Positions 24,667 through 35,441 of a stretch of 64,000 nucleotides of DNA are shown here, piece after piece (position 1 is the first letter of the stretch; each line of letters opens with the position of its first letter). Location: the NCBI GenBank assembly GCA_914767715.1, contig OU612066.1:9551001-9615000 (forward strand). Reading direction: 5' to 3'. The notes below the pieces were generated by a model. It searched no databases and was not told the origin of the DNA. It saw only the letters and a program-made list of their open reading frames with translations. The position numbers were made by a program, and so were the translations under genes. This DNA comes from Membranipora membranacea (taxonomy: Eukaryota; Bryozoa; Gymnolaemata; Cheilostomatida; Membraniporidae).

Positions 24667-25937
24667 TAAGATGCTCATCAATCATATTAAAATATACAAA
24701 GTCACACCACATACCTTTCTTTCTTTAAAAAAGACACAAATGAAGAATAATCTACCTTTCCTAAGTTTATTTCCTATTTGCGGTTATCAAAAAGCTTTAG
24801 CCTACTAACAATGATAATCTATAGCAACAACAATGACTTGAAAAAGGAGATAAAATGCCTCCTGTACAGGGCCCTTTGACCCCAGTTGCCACAACCGATG
24901 ACCCTAAGGAAAACCGCCCTACTCTAAATCTTATTCCTGAATGTTAGCATTTTTTATTATAATATAATGTGGTAATATAACAAGTCATCCTGTCATACCT
25001 ACGATCAGCAGCTACAAAGTTATAATAGGAGTGGTCAGGGAGGGGATACTTCCTCCAGAAATGATTCTGATGTGAGTGTCGACAGTAATCTTCGCACTAT
25101 CACCTTGAAATAAAAACATTAAAAAAAGGTTTGAAGACTAAAAACATATGTTTAGCATACTCATGTCATCGATTCTAAGATACCTTCTGATTTGATATGA
25201 ATTAAGTTCAATTTCTCCAGATGAAAACTCATCCTTTTTTTTCACCAAATTGTTTTGTGATAATCAATGAACAATTATTTATCTTGATTATAAACCCAAT
25301 AACAAACCTAGACAGGACAATATTCGGAGCATTGGCACTGATGCATTGTTGTGGGCGACATTTGACATTGAATATTCTTGTTATGTTATAGTTATGGTAT
25401 TAGGATTGATTTGCAGCCAACATATCAGGTTATTTTGTTTATTACTCAATCAATTTCAATCAAATTGTGAGCTGGAAAAAAAGTTGTGACCAGTAAATAT
25501 ACTACCTTTGTAGGAAAGGTCTCCCTCATTTTCAGATCTGTGCCGCTCTTGCTTTTTGTTGATGAGTTTGATGACTTCATAATTATCTGTTTCTGTTGCG
25601 CCATTTTATCTAAGAAAAAAATGCAAAACTGCAGGGTAGGGTTCTGTTTGCAGGTATTTCTAGACCTGACTCCATTTTCATGATTTGCAGCGGGATCTTT
25701 GAGACAGGAAAGTTTATAGAATTGCCAATGAATGCAGTTTATATCATAGATAGAATTATTATGTGAGGAATTGTCACCAATGTCAGTGTACACAGCTTGG
25801 TACAGAAACTCAGTTTATCATAATTTAATCACCATATTCAAATTGCTTTACTGGCTTAAAGAATGAATTAGCATGGCCATGTAGTGAAAGCAAAGGTACT
25901 CCATCAAAAAACAATCTATCAAATCTATTTGGGAAAT

Positions 25938-26138
25938 TATCAAAATATGTTGTGACACCCCAGAGTACACTGTTCTATATTTCGACTGAGATTTTTCAGC
26001 TAGTTGACAGAATAATTACCATAATATAGTAATGGCCTGTCCTAAACATTGACCCATGAAATAACTATAAAAGGGGAGCAGTTCCCTTCTACAGTCACAA
26101 ACATTTCAGGCAACACATCAGCGACTTGTTCAGTTAAG
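25938..26138 (+). promoter_or_regulatory. Promoter and non-coding exon 1 of peptide gene 2
   Basis: A TATA box (TATAAAA, 26067-26073) is followed by a short untranslated exon ending at 26138 before GTGAGT. The upstream conserved block (AAATTATCAAAATATGTTG) is at 25940. UPF3 copy 2 starts at 25604 in the other direction, 463 bp from the TATA box. Confidence 0.7.
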
Positions 26139-26696
26139 GTGAGTGGAACAAAAAAAACCTTTTTACTTTCTATTTTGCACAATTTATATTTGCTATATGA
26201 AATCCAAGTATCATTTTAAAGCGCTTAGGTTCTCAAGATGCTGACAAGTTTGATTTGATTTTCGATTTTAAATTGTGCCTCAACCATAGGCTCCAAGTAT
26301 GCAGTGGATCAGTACGCTCAGAAATTGTATCCGATCTCAGGTGATCTGTGTTAAACGGCTTTACGGATGATAACTCTCTTTTTTTGTTGCGCATGCCTCG
26401 TCAGCATTTTTCCTTCCGCTGTCAGCAGGGGAGATGAACCCGGGGAAGACCCCATTAGGACCCCACAATTTTTTTGTAAATCAGTATTTAAATTATTTTT
26501 GGCAGGTATGATGCACACTAGGTCCCGACTCACAGTATTATGAGCAGTCCAATGATAAAAAAAGTACATATGTAATTTCTGTTTTAACAATCGTTACTGT
26601 GCGTTCTCTTTTGACTGTCTAGAATCATTAGAGCTTAATAATAATAACTGCAATTTTCTTTAATACAGCCTTACTACAAAACCCAACTCATTCATC

Positions 26697-27134
26697 ATGA
26701 AGGTCATTATGCTCATCGTCTCCATGTGCCTTGCTCTGGCATCAGCATCTTATAACGCAGGTTACAACAATAACCAAGGGCATGGTTATAACAGAGTAGT
26801 GGAAGGCAGAGGATTTGGAGTTAGAGGAAACTTCAACGGAGGCAACTTCAACCGAGGAAACTTCAACCGAGGAAATTTCAACCGAGGAAATTTCAACAGG
26901 GGAAATTTCAACCGAGGAAACTTAAACAGAGGAAACTTCAACAGAGTATCCAATAACAGAGGAAGCTATGGAGGTATGTAGGCGCCTTTCATGAAGTGAA
27001 AATTGGCTTCAACCGCTAGAGTCACTATTGTACATTAGATCGTTTTACAAAGATTGTTGAGCATTTCCTGCCACCATTTCACCCTCTATGAATGTACATA
27101 AACAATGGTTATTTATTCTTTTACAGCTTATTAA
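26697..27134 (+). CDS. Secreted pentapeptide-repeat-like protein, copy 2 (94 aa)
   Basis: Coding exons are 26697-26973 and 27127-27134; the untranslated exon 1 lies after the TATA box at 26067. A signal peptide (MKVIMLIVSMCLALASA) is followed by a Gly/Asn/Tyr linker with one GHGYNR motif, then eight tandem pentapeptides of the type GNFNR. The tail reads SNNRGSYG and ends Ala-Tyr from the 8-nt last coding exon. In the repeats Asn is fixed at positions 2 and 4. Position 3 is Phe or Leu, position 1 small, and position 5 Arg or Gly. That fits the A(D/N)LXX pattern of pentapeptide-repeat proteins, though an unfolded Gly/Asn/Arg-rich chain is also possible. The mature chain is basic, with no Cys and no dibasic cleavage sites. 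No function is known; a poly(A) signal is at 27312. It shares a roughly 350-bp intron-1 segment only with copy 1. Confidence 0.85.
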
Positions 27135-27311
27135 ACTGATCACCTTACAACAGAACGAAACCCTGAATCGAGACAAATGGACACTGGAATATCCTGATTT
27201 TAAAATTTTGACTTTGATTGTGACTGGATGACAGGCTATTGTTCAAAAATCACAAAATTCATATTTTTGTTTTTGTTTGCCATCCATCAGTTATGTTTTG
27301 AATTGAAACAA

Positions 27312-27317
27312 AATAAA
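27312..27317 (+). terminator. Poly(A) signal of peptide gene 2
   Basis: AATAAA lies in the conserved 3' untranslated region, about 180 bp after the stop codon. Confidence 0.75.
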
Positions 27318-27949
27318 TCTATCAGATTTAAACTACACAGTGACATTCAATGAAGAAACAGATCCAAACATTATAAAAAATATGTTGTTTTCCACCTCAC
27401 TTGGTGGTGTATAAGGGAGATGAGTTGTCATAAACAGAAAATTGCCCCACCCTATATTGCATTGGCATGAGCAGCTTGTAGCTAATGAAATAATCTGAGA
27501 ATGGAGAAGTATGATGTGTGATAAATCTGCCGCGACTTTATATTTGCGTCAAATGAGGTGCATTATTTGAATTGTACAACAAAACAATATCTCTCAGGGG
27601 CAAAATCACAGACTTAATCTATCAGTAGTATATGCTGGGTGCACATGGTTATACTTGCAGACCCGCCCCCAAGTTCACAAAGTTTTGATTTCATGCAATA
27701 AAACAAGCCCATCTCAGAGTCATCAAAACGGCGATAATTTTAAGTTTGATTAAAAATAGCTAAATCTTAGCCATATGCTGACTCTGCCTTTGTCTGTGTG
27801 AAAATGCACCAAGCATCTATCTGCTCTAGGTAGGTTATCTTTTATTTACGTTTGTCAATGATCAGAGACTCTGAACATGTATCTTGCAATTGCAAGCTGG
27901 CATAAAATGACAAGCATTAGATAAGTTCTTCAATTACAGTAGTCAGAAA
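27318..27949. other. Convergent spacer between peptide gene 2 and UPF3 copy 3
   Basis: No gene is seen. The stretch is near-identical to 14740-15364 over most of its length, so these two unit junctions come from a recent duplication or conversion. Confidence 0.65.
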
Positions 27950-30900
27950 TGTGAGCATAAGAGGATAATAACTCAGCATTGCTAGCGTCATTATTTGTTT
28001 TATCTTTCTGGTCAGTTTTATTGTTCTGTGACGCCTTGTTTGACTGTTTTGACATAAGTTGCCAAAAACCAAAGGAAAAGTCGCCCAAAAACCTAAGGTA
28101 CTAAGGAGATAAATGTCACTCCACCTCATATTCCTGAACACGGTCATTCCTTTATAATTCCCAGAATATTATGTAATATAATATATATATATATATATAT
28201 ATACATAATATAAAATACCATGTTGTCCTGGCTAACCTACGATCAGCTGGCTCTCCTCTCTGCAGCTCTTGCACCAGGGTTGTAAATGGCACGCTGTGGT
28301 CGGTCCTTGTATCTGGACTTCCGATTTGTGTTCCTGTCACTGTCCTAAAAAGGATAATGGAAAAGTTGTGACACAAGGGAACTTAATGGTTACTTCCACT
28401 GATATGTATTTATGGATTAGGGGAACATGTCTGGCCATATATGGCAATTTATGTACGTTTGCTGGAAACATTTTCTCATATTTGATTGGTCCAAAAGTTC
28501 AGTAATGATACAGCTGACCCCTTGTTTACTTTTTTCAAGTAGCTAGTCTGAGTTTTTAAAGGTTGATGCAGGCATGCAATGCCAGAATTCTCTCTATATG
28601 GAGTTATATATTGATGTAATTTCTCCATAAAAAGCGATACTGTATTTTTTACCACCAATCCATGAATAAATTTCAATGGTTACTTCACTTCATGTGACTT
28701 TTCAAGGAAACCAATATTCTCCGGCCAGCGTTCAGTCCTTGATTATCATTATTAGTTTATCACAAGTAACAAAATATAAGAATTAATTTTGAATTTAACT
28801 TATAGTTATGTCACTCGCACCACTCTCACCGCTTCCAGACCTGTAAGTAAAATGGAATCAATTCATCTCATCATTGTCAGCTTCATGTGTGAATTTTTTT
28901 AACAAGCAAGAGAGAAAATAATATCAATCATTTCAGAACGGATTTTTCATCGTATAACTTACGTAAGGAAAAAGGTAGAAGAAATCTATCAGTTACCTTT
29001 CTAGCCTATGTCCAGCTATATTGCGTTTGTTGATTGGAGGTGTTTTATCATTGCCCGCATTCCCAGATGTGTCTGATAGCTTAGGAGCTGCAGTCTGTTC
29101 TGTTACATCTGAGACAGCTACATTAAAGAAGGTTATGTGTTATCAAAGTGGCATGTCAATCAATGTGGCATGGGTCGCAGATATTGACTCATTTAAAACA
29201 ATGTAAAAATCAGAAATATCGACAGGACAAATCTGAGTGGTCTTACTCAAACAAGGGTTGCTATCAACCTTCACATCGTTAATTAAAGACTATATTCACT
29301 TACTGCTTGCATTTCTTGGTGCCGATCTATCACTTCCTCTTTTCTGTGGTTTCTTCTGAAAATACGTTGTCTTTTCTTTGTCCTGAGAGATCATTGAACA
29401 AAACTTATAAAGAAGTTAACGATGTGCGTAATGCTGTGATCTTATTGAGGTAATGGTATTACTGCTGTGTGTTGCTGCTGTGTTATGTAGGATTCAGAAA
29501 AATGAGGTCAAATTTTATTACAAGCAGATTTGTAGATTGAGGTTCAGCGGGCACAGCTTAACCTCTAGCTTCATGCTGTATAAAAGAAATTACTTCAAGG
29601 TAAGGTGTGAAGTGACAGAGAACTTCATAGTCAAGCCCAATACAACTTAATTTAAGTGACAATTGTACTTGTGCTGCAATAAATGGAGAGAAGCACTAAC
29701 TTTATATGGAGGTGTATCCCTGACTGGTTTCTGGGTCTGTTTTGCTCCTTGCAGCGGTTTAGAGAGAGGGCCTGACTTAGCTCCGGACTCAGGCCCGTCT
29801 TGTTTGTATTTACTCTCCGGTCTACCTGAGGTTGTGTGACTAGTGGAGCCCGAGGCAGGTCTAACTGAAGCTAACAATCAGACAAAAAATTTGCTAGGTT
29901 TTAGCATTTGGTGACCTGCCCCAATTTTATATGGTCATATTCACTCGAAATAATTTCCAATATGATAGTTTGATGTATTTGGTATTAAATTCATAAATCT
30001 TGAAAATTTGTTTACCACTAGATAACTACAATGCCTGTTTATTTATGCAGCAGTGGTTTAAGAGTTATAGGAAAGTACCTTTGCTAGTCAGCCAATATAA
30101 AAAAACAAGATGGGGTACCTTATTGGTGAGATCCAGAAATATGGTATTTTAACAGTTGTCAGAACTGGATCAAGGATGATCCAATTTGCCTGCATTAATT
30201 TAATTCAAATTTTAGCTTCAAGTCGTAAGTAGAATTGGAACAACCCCATAATGAGGGCAAACTGCATCTGCAATAAAATATACAGTTTTTAAAAATTTAA
30301 ATGAATTATTGGATTTCTTAAAATTTGAATACAAAGAAAGTAAAGGCGTCGCATAGATCTTATAGATCATCAGGCAAACGTTGGTGACCATATTTTCTTT
30401 TTTGGTATAGCAAATGCCTTGGAATTATATTCACAGGAAACCCACAAGTCAATGTCAGATTTTCAATAAATCTGTTATATATTATACAGCGGTAGTGACC
30501 GTGCCGTTAAAACAGTTCCTACTGTTGATTGGCAACCTGCATTCTGCACTGTCATTATCTATTTGTAGACACCTACATGTAGGTACTAAACAGGCATTAA
30601 TAGAATTTTTGAAAAAAATTAAGCATTGATGTCTGCCTGTATTCCGCAGTGTCAACGCTTATCACTTTTGTGCAGGGTTATAGGAAGTATTAAAGAAAGT
30701 AGTCCTGTCATTTTAATCCACCCTTCTGGTTTGGCGACATTACTAAAAATGACACAAATTATACTAATACATGTATTATAATTGACAAGTCTAGCTCCTT
30801 TTTTTATGAGACATAGTAGCCAACTTCAGCTATATTTAGCAAGAGCCCTAGAGGTTTCAACTAATTAAAAATAATATTAGCTCAAAGAAGACCAACAATA

Positions 30901-32572
30901 TTTGCATTCTTGGCATAAAATTCTCACCTTTGAACAAAGTACAGAAAAACTGATGAGCAATTTGAATATAAACATAAAAATCTCACCTCTTGGGTCAACA
31001 AAGACGTAGTTGTAAAACTTCTCTCTGAATAGGAAGACATCATCTGGATTTTTGAAGGTGATGACCGCTCGACAGAATGCGTACTGCCCAAGGCTGCAAA
31101 AAATGAAGATAGTTAGAACATAGTCAGTAAAGATATAAAAAAGTACATCGTAATGGCCTTCGAATAAAATATGATATGTGATGGTAAACTACACCTTAAA
31201 GACTGTATAACAGCTGGATGTTGAGTCCAAACCTGATGACCTGTGGCTGTATAAATCACTTTTACCCATTGTTTATACATCAGGATTTCTCGGTAGTATC
31301 AAAAATAACAAATCATGAATATATGTTGTGGGATGACGGATATGGACATTGGCTGTAGGATAGACGACATGAGATAATGCAAATTTCAAATCCATTATCA
31401 GTGAAAATTAAATTCAAATTCCTAAGATGCTCATCAATCATAATAAAAATATTCAGTCACACCACAGACTTTGTTAAAAAAAGAAAAGCAAATGATGATT
31501 AATCTACCTTTTCGGAGTTGAATGCCTCGATTTGTGGTTGTTGAAAAGCTTTTCCACGCAATCATAATCAATAGGAACAACATGGAGTTGCAAATGGGAG
31601 ATAAAAGCCCTTCCGTTTAGCTCCTTCTGACATAATTTACCTAAAAACAAAAGGCCCTAAGGAGAAACCCCTCACCCCACCTCCTCTTACTTTTGAACAT
31701 TGGCATTCCTTCATAATTCAAGCAAAATTATGTGGTATAGTAACAAGTCATTGTGTCATACCTTCGATCGGCAGGTACAACGTTATAATAGGAGTGATCA
31801 GGGAGTGATAATACTTCCTCAAGAAATTATTATGATGTGAGGGTCGGAGGTAATCTTCGCACTATCACCTTGAAAAAAACATTAATAGTTAGGTATCCTC
31901 ATCTCATTGAGTCCGAGATACAGAACATAGCTTTTGTGTTGATTTCCTGTGTAATAAGATCAGAATTCAGTTCAATTTTTTTCAGTCGAAAATTCATCTT
32001 TATTTGCTTTGTTTTAAGATAATCCATAGAAATTTGTACCATAGACCCAATAATTAACCTGGACAGTACACTTTATGGAGCATTAGCATAGAGGCACTGT
32101 GGGTGAGGTCTTGACATTGAAACTTGTGGTAGCAATAGTGTTATCATTGATTTGCAGCCGCCATACTAGGCTTTCAGCTTATCAATTTCTATGCGATTTT
32201 GAGGCTCATTGGCCTGATATTATCTTTCACCAAAGAGTTTCAGCATCTAGTTGATCCAAAAAACTGCCAAATGTAAAGCATTCATAACACTCAAAAACAA
32301 ATTGAAATTGATTGAGTTATAAACGGAAAAACCTGGACAGTTGACTGGAAATCAATTATAGAACATCACTCACAATTATGTGCCTCATTTAGCTGTATAT
32401 GGTGTCCTGTTGATGTTTATTCCTAAGACTATGATTTGAACTCATCTAGTTGTTTTTTTATTTTCACTGTCAATTCAGAAAACAATCAACTTATAACTAG
32501 TACATGCATTAACAGATCTGTGCCGCTCTTGCTTTTTGTTGATGCGTTTGATGACTTCTTCTGTTGAGCCAT
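27950..32572 (-). pseudogene. UPF3: UPF3 copy 3, internally deleted and rearranged
   Basis: Recognisable exons are 1 (32572 to about 32513, 3' end and donor gone), 2 (31868-31762), 3 (31093-30987), 10 (29870-29701), 11 (29382-29304), 12 (29117-28997), 13 (28840 to about 28804) and a broken 14 (from 28344). Exons 4-9 are missing. The sequence passes from intron 9 type to intron 3 type near 30270, so one deletion removed the rest of the RNP-like domain, the MIF4G-proximal linker and the charged helix. Exon 2 has tandem in-frame stops (TAA TAA), exon 11 lacks 9 bp, and the donor of exon 13 reads AT instead of GT. Exon 14 keeps DRPQRAIYNPGARAAERR but its middle is replaced by UPF3 intron 2 sequence (28051-28246). 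A clear pseudogene. Confidence 0.9.
28051..28246 (-). repeat. UPF3 intron 2 segment inserted into exon 14 of copy 3
   Basis: This stretch matches 43754-43957, the end of exon 2 plus intron 2 of the intact UPF3, including a shared (TA)n microsatellite (28178-28206; 43882-43916). On both sides the sequence is exon 14. About 100 bp of exon 14 is missing in exchange. Template switching or ectopic gene conversion between unit copies would explain it. Confidence 0.8.
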
Positions 32573-32941
32573 TTTATCTGTGAACAGCAAATGAATGGTG
32601 AGGATCCGTTTGCAGGTGTTTCTAGACCAAAACAGAAATTGATGTAGTCTTCTGGAAAATCGTATTTAAATTTGAAGACTTTGACAATTCTATCATTGGC
32701 AGGAACTTTGAGAAAGCATTGTTTATAGAATGGCAAATAGTTTTGCAGACTATAGCTAAGATATGACTATTGACTTAAGAATTGTCACCAACATCAGTGT
32801 AAAAAGCATGGAACAGAAATTAAGTTTAATATTATTTAATCACTATATTCATATTGCTTACTGGCATAAATGGTTAATTAGCATGATTATTGTGTAAAAT
32901 TAAAGATACATTATCAAAAAAAGATCCATCAAATCTTTTTA

Positions 32942-33145
32942 GGAAATGATCAAAATATTTTATGGCACTTTGGAGTACATTGTCATATATCTTGACTTAG
33001 TTTATTGCTAGGTAACAGGATATGCATCCATGTACAGATTGACCCGTCCTACACATTGACCCTGAAAATAACTATATAATGGAAGCAGTGACCGTTAAGC
33101 ATCACAAAAATTTCTGACTTCATAAAAGCAACTTGTTCAGCTCAG
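32942..33145 (+). promoter_or_regulatory. Promoter and non-coding exon 1 of peptide gene 3
   Basis: A TATA-like box (CTATATAATGG, about 33072-33081) precedes a short untranslated exon ending at 33145 before GTTAGA. The conserved upstream block GAAATGATCAAAATATTTTA is at 32942. Confidence 0.65.
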
Positions 33146-33357
33146 GTTAGAGAAAAGAAATATTTTCAATATCTATTTTGCATTATTCTTTTTTCATAAC
33201 TTAATATTCTTTGATGAGCGTTCTCTTTTGACTGTTTAGTATCATTTGAGCTCAATAATAATAATTGATAGATGTTTATTTTGTTGAAATGAAACTATTT
33301 GTTCATCAATGGTACATTTCTTTATACAGCCTTACTTCAAGAACCAACTCATCAATC

Positions 33358-34256
33358 ATGAAGGTCATTATGCTCATCGTCTCCATGTGCCTCGCTCTGG
33401 CATCAGCATCTTATAACACAGGTTACAACAGTAACCAAGGGCATGGTTATAACAGAGGAGTGGGAGGCAGAGGATTTGGAGTTAGAGGAAACTTCAACAG
33501 GGGAAACTTCAACAGAGGAAATTTCAACAGAGGAAACCTAAACCGAGGAAACTTCAACCAAGGAAATTTCAACCGAAGAAACATCAACAGAGGAAACTTC
33601 AACCAGGCAAATTTCAATAGAGCATCCAATAACAGAGGAAGCTATGGAGGTATGTTGGTAATTATGATGAAACAACATAAGCTAGACACTTTGTGTACAA
33701 GATTCCACATCATAGACTTAATAACAATCCTAGACATAACCCTAAATACAGCTAATGAGGGAATCTAAATTGTGTGCGACTATGTTAAGATATTGGATTG
33801 CGTAGCAGCAACGATGCTATCATTGATTTACAGTAGAAAGTCCAGGTTTTTTTGTTTATAAATCAATCGATTTTGATCGGATTTTCAGTTTGAAAATTGG
33901 TTTATATTCAGCAGCATCTGGTCATCAATATGATTTTGTTTTTTGCAAGATTTTTTTGAGGTGAAACCAAGTATGAAACTGATAGCGATTTTTGCTTAAT
34001 TGATTTCAATTTCAAGATATAAATAGATTCAGTTATCCTTTAAAACCAGTTATTTAGACTGCAAGCCAAGATAATCACCAATGCTTCTACACAATTGGTG
34101 TCATGACCTACATTTAATTGCCTTGTTGCCTCAATGCTATTCCTCCATGCAGTGTCCTAACTAGGTTTATCAATAAATTTATGCTCAGCATTTAAGTGAT
34201 TAAGAGATTTTTTGTCAACATATAAACATGTGATTTCATATTTTACAGCTTATTAA
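33358..34256 (+). CDS. Secreted pentapeptide-repeat-like protein, copy 3 (99 aa)
   Basis: Coding exons are 33358-33649 and 34249-34256, giving 99 codons plus stop. The signal peptide (MKVIMLIVSMCLALASA) matches copies 2 and 4. This copy has one extra repeat and is the most varied. It includes units GNFNR, GNLNR, GNFNQ, RNINR and ANFNR. Substitutions at the central residue are only Phe, Leu or Ile, while Asn at position 2 never changes. Such restricted change is what a folded pentapeptide-repeat coil would impose, more than drift in a disordered tract. The tail is SNNRGSYG plus Ala-Tyr. Intron 1 is short (184 bp) as in copy 4. Intron 2 is enlarged to 599 bp by sequence related to UPF3 intron 1. 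Function is unknown. Confidence 0.83.
33780..34230. repeat. UPF3 intron 1-like sequence inside peptide gene 3 intron 2
   Basis: The segment includes ACCAATGCTTCTACACAATT (matching ACCAATGCTACTACACAATT at about 44815) and CTAGGTTTAT after GTGTCCT (matching about 1785). It is in the same order as UPF3 intron 1 of units 1 and 4. The other peptide genes lack it, so it was copied from the neighbouring gene of the unit. Confidence 0.7.
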
Positions 34257-34436
34257 ACTGATCACAAACCAATGGAACCCTGACACGAGAGACGAGGCAA
34301 AGGAACTGAAACATCCTGATATTGATCTTTGACCCGAATATTGGCCTAAATGACAGGCTGTTCTTTGTAAATGACACAATTAAACTCTTTTGTTTCTGAT
34401 TGCCATCTATCAGTTATGTTTTTTTAATTTAAACAA

Positions 34437-34442
34437 AATAAA
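34437..34442 (+). terminator. Poly(A) signal of peptide gene 3
   Basis: AATAAA lies about 180 bp after the stop codon in the conserved 3' untranslated region. Confidence 0.75.
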
Positions 34443-34803
34443 TCGATGAGATTTAAACTACACAGTGATGTTTGATACAGCAAAAGGTCTAAGACTAACA
34501 TGTGGTGCTCTTCACCTCACTTGAAGGTGAATATGGCATATGAACCATCATACACAGTGATCAATTAAAAAATGGCACACCCTTCGAGTCTTCGCATTGA
34601 TATGAAGAGTTGACTGGGTTAACAAGCTGTTATGTTGTTGAAGCCCCAATCAATTTGGACACATGGTTAACTGGCCAGACGTCTCAGAGTAATTATAGCT
34701 AATAAAAGATTCTGAAAATGGACTAGCATAATGTGTGATAAATCTGTGATAAACTTCAATTTGTGTCAAATAGCAATACAAACAGGACAGCCATAGTTTT
34801 GCA

Positions 34804-35195
34804 AAAGACTACCCAAAGACCAAAGCATGTTATAATCGGGCAGTTACGTATGATTAAGTTGTGATAGATTTGCATGGTAACAAAAGTTCAATGCTTTCTC
34901 GGCGTGAAGTATCAATGGTGGAAAGAGTGCCATCCATAAGGGAAGGCAACTCTCATTCTCAGCATTATGATGTCACAGTCTCCCTGATGTGCAATACAAG
35001 AAACAAGCGCTTCCAGGAGACCTGTGACGTCATAACGCAGAGAATGAGAGTTGCCTTTCCTTATGGATGGCACTCTTTCCACCATCAATGATTCCTGCCA
35101 AGTAGAGCATTGAATTTTTTTACCATGCGAATCTCACACGACTTTATCATATGTAACTGCCTGCCTATAACATGCTGTGGTCTTTGGGGAGTTTT
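34804..35195. repeat. Foldback/MITE element, copy 2
   Basis: This is the same family as 19490-19877. It begins AAAGACTACCCAAAGACC and ends GGTCTTTGGGGAGTTTTT. Inner arms such as GGCAACTCTCATTCTC and its complement make the whole stretch a long hairpin. It sits in the convergent spacer between peptide gene 3 and UPF3 copy 4 and is absent from the spacers at 14740 and 27318. Confidence 0.8.
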
Positions 35196-35290
35196 TAAGG
35201 ATAACTAAATATTTGCCAATGCGTTGTCTATGCCTTTGTTTGTGTGACCAAAAACCATCCTTGCATCCTTTTACTCTAAGTAGGTAATAT

Positions 35291-35296
35291 TTTATT
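35291..35296 (-). terminator. Poly(A) signal of the intact UPF3
   Basis: AATAAA on the minus strand, about 145 bp beyond the UPF3 stop codon. Confidence 0.65.
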
Positions 35297-35441
35297 TATA
35301 TTTGTCGATGAAACATGATTTCGGAATAAACGTATAGCAATTGCGTGCTTGCAAAAAAAGGATGTGATTTAGATAGTTCCACACAATTATGTGACAATCT
35401 GGCTTTAAGTAATGAATGCATATGAGGACAATCACTCAGCA

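Larger units (their letters stand above)
15365..25604 (-). pseudogene. UPF3: UPF3 copy 2, full exon set but decayed
   Basis: All fourteen exons can be placed: 25604-25506, 25103-24999, 23653-23547, 22939-22845, 22049-21861, 19297-19163, 18710-18629, 18235-18125, 17790-17668, 17366-17197, 16785-16698, 16462-16342, 15846-15810 and 15655-15365. Against the intact copy (35442-45064), exon 2 lacks 2 bp, exon 4 lacks 1 bp and exon 5 gains 4 bp; each shifts the frame. Exon 8 has an in-frame TAA. The donors after exons 7 and 8 have lost GT. The RRLPPTL block has become RRLLSTL. In exon 14 the motif IYNPGARAAERR of the exon-junction-complex-binding region reads IYILELGAAERR, and the stop is displaced downstream. 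A LINE fragment, a foldback element and a Harbinger-like element sit in its introns. These lesions support a dead copy; transcription remains possible. Confidence 0.9.
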
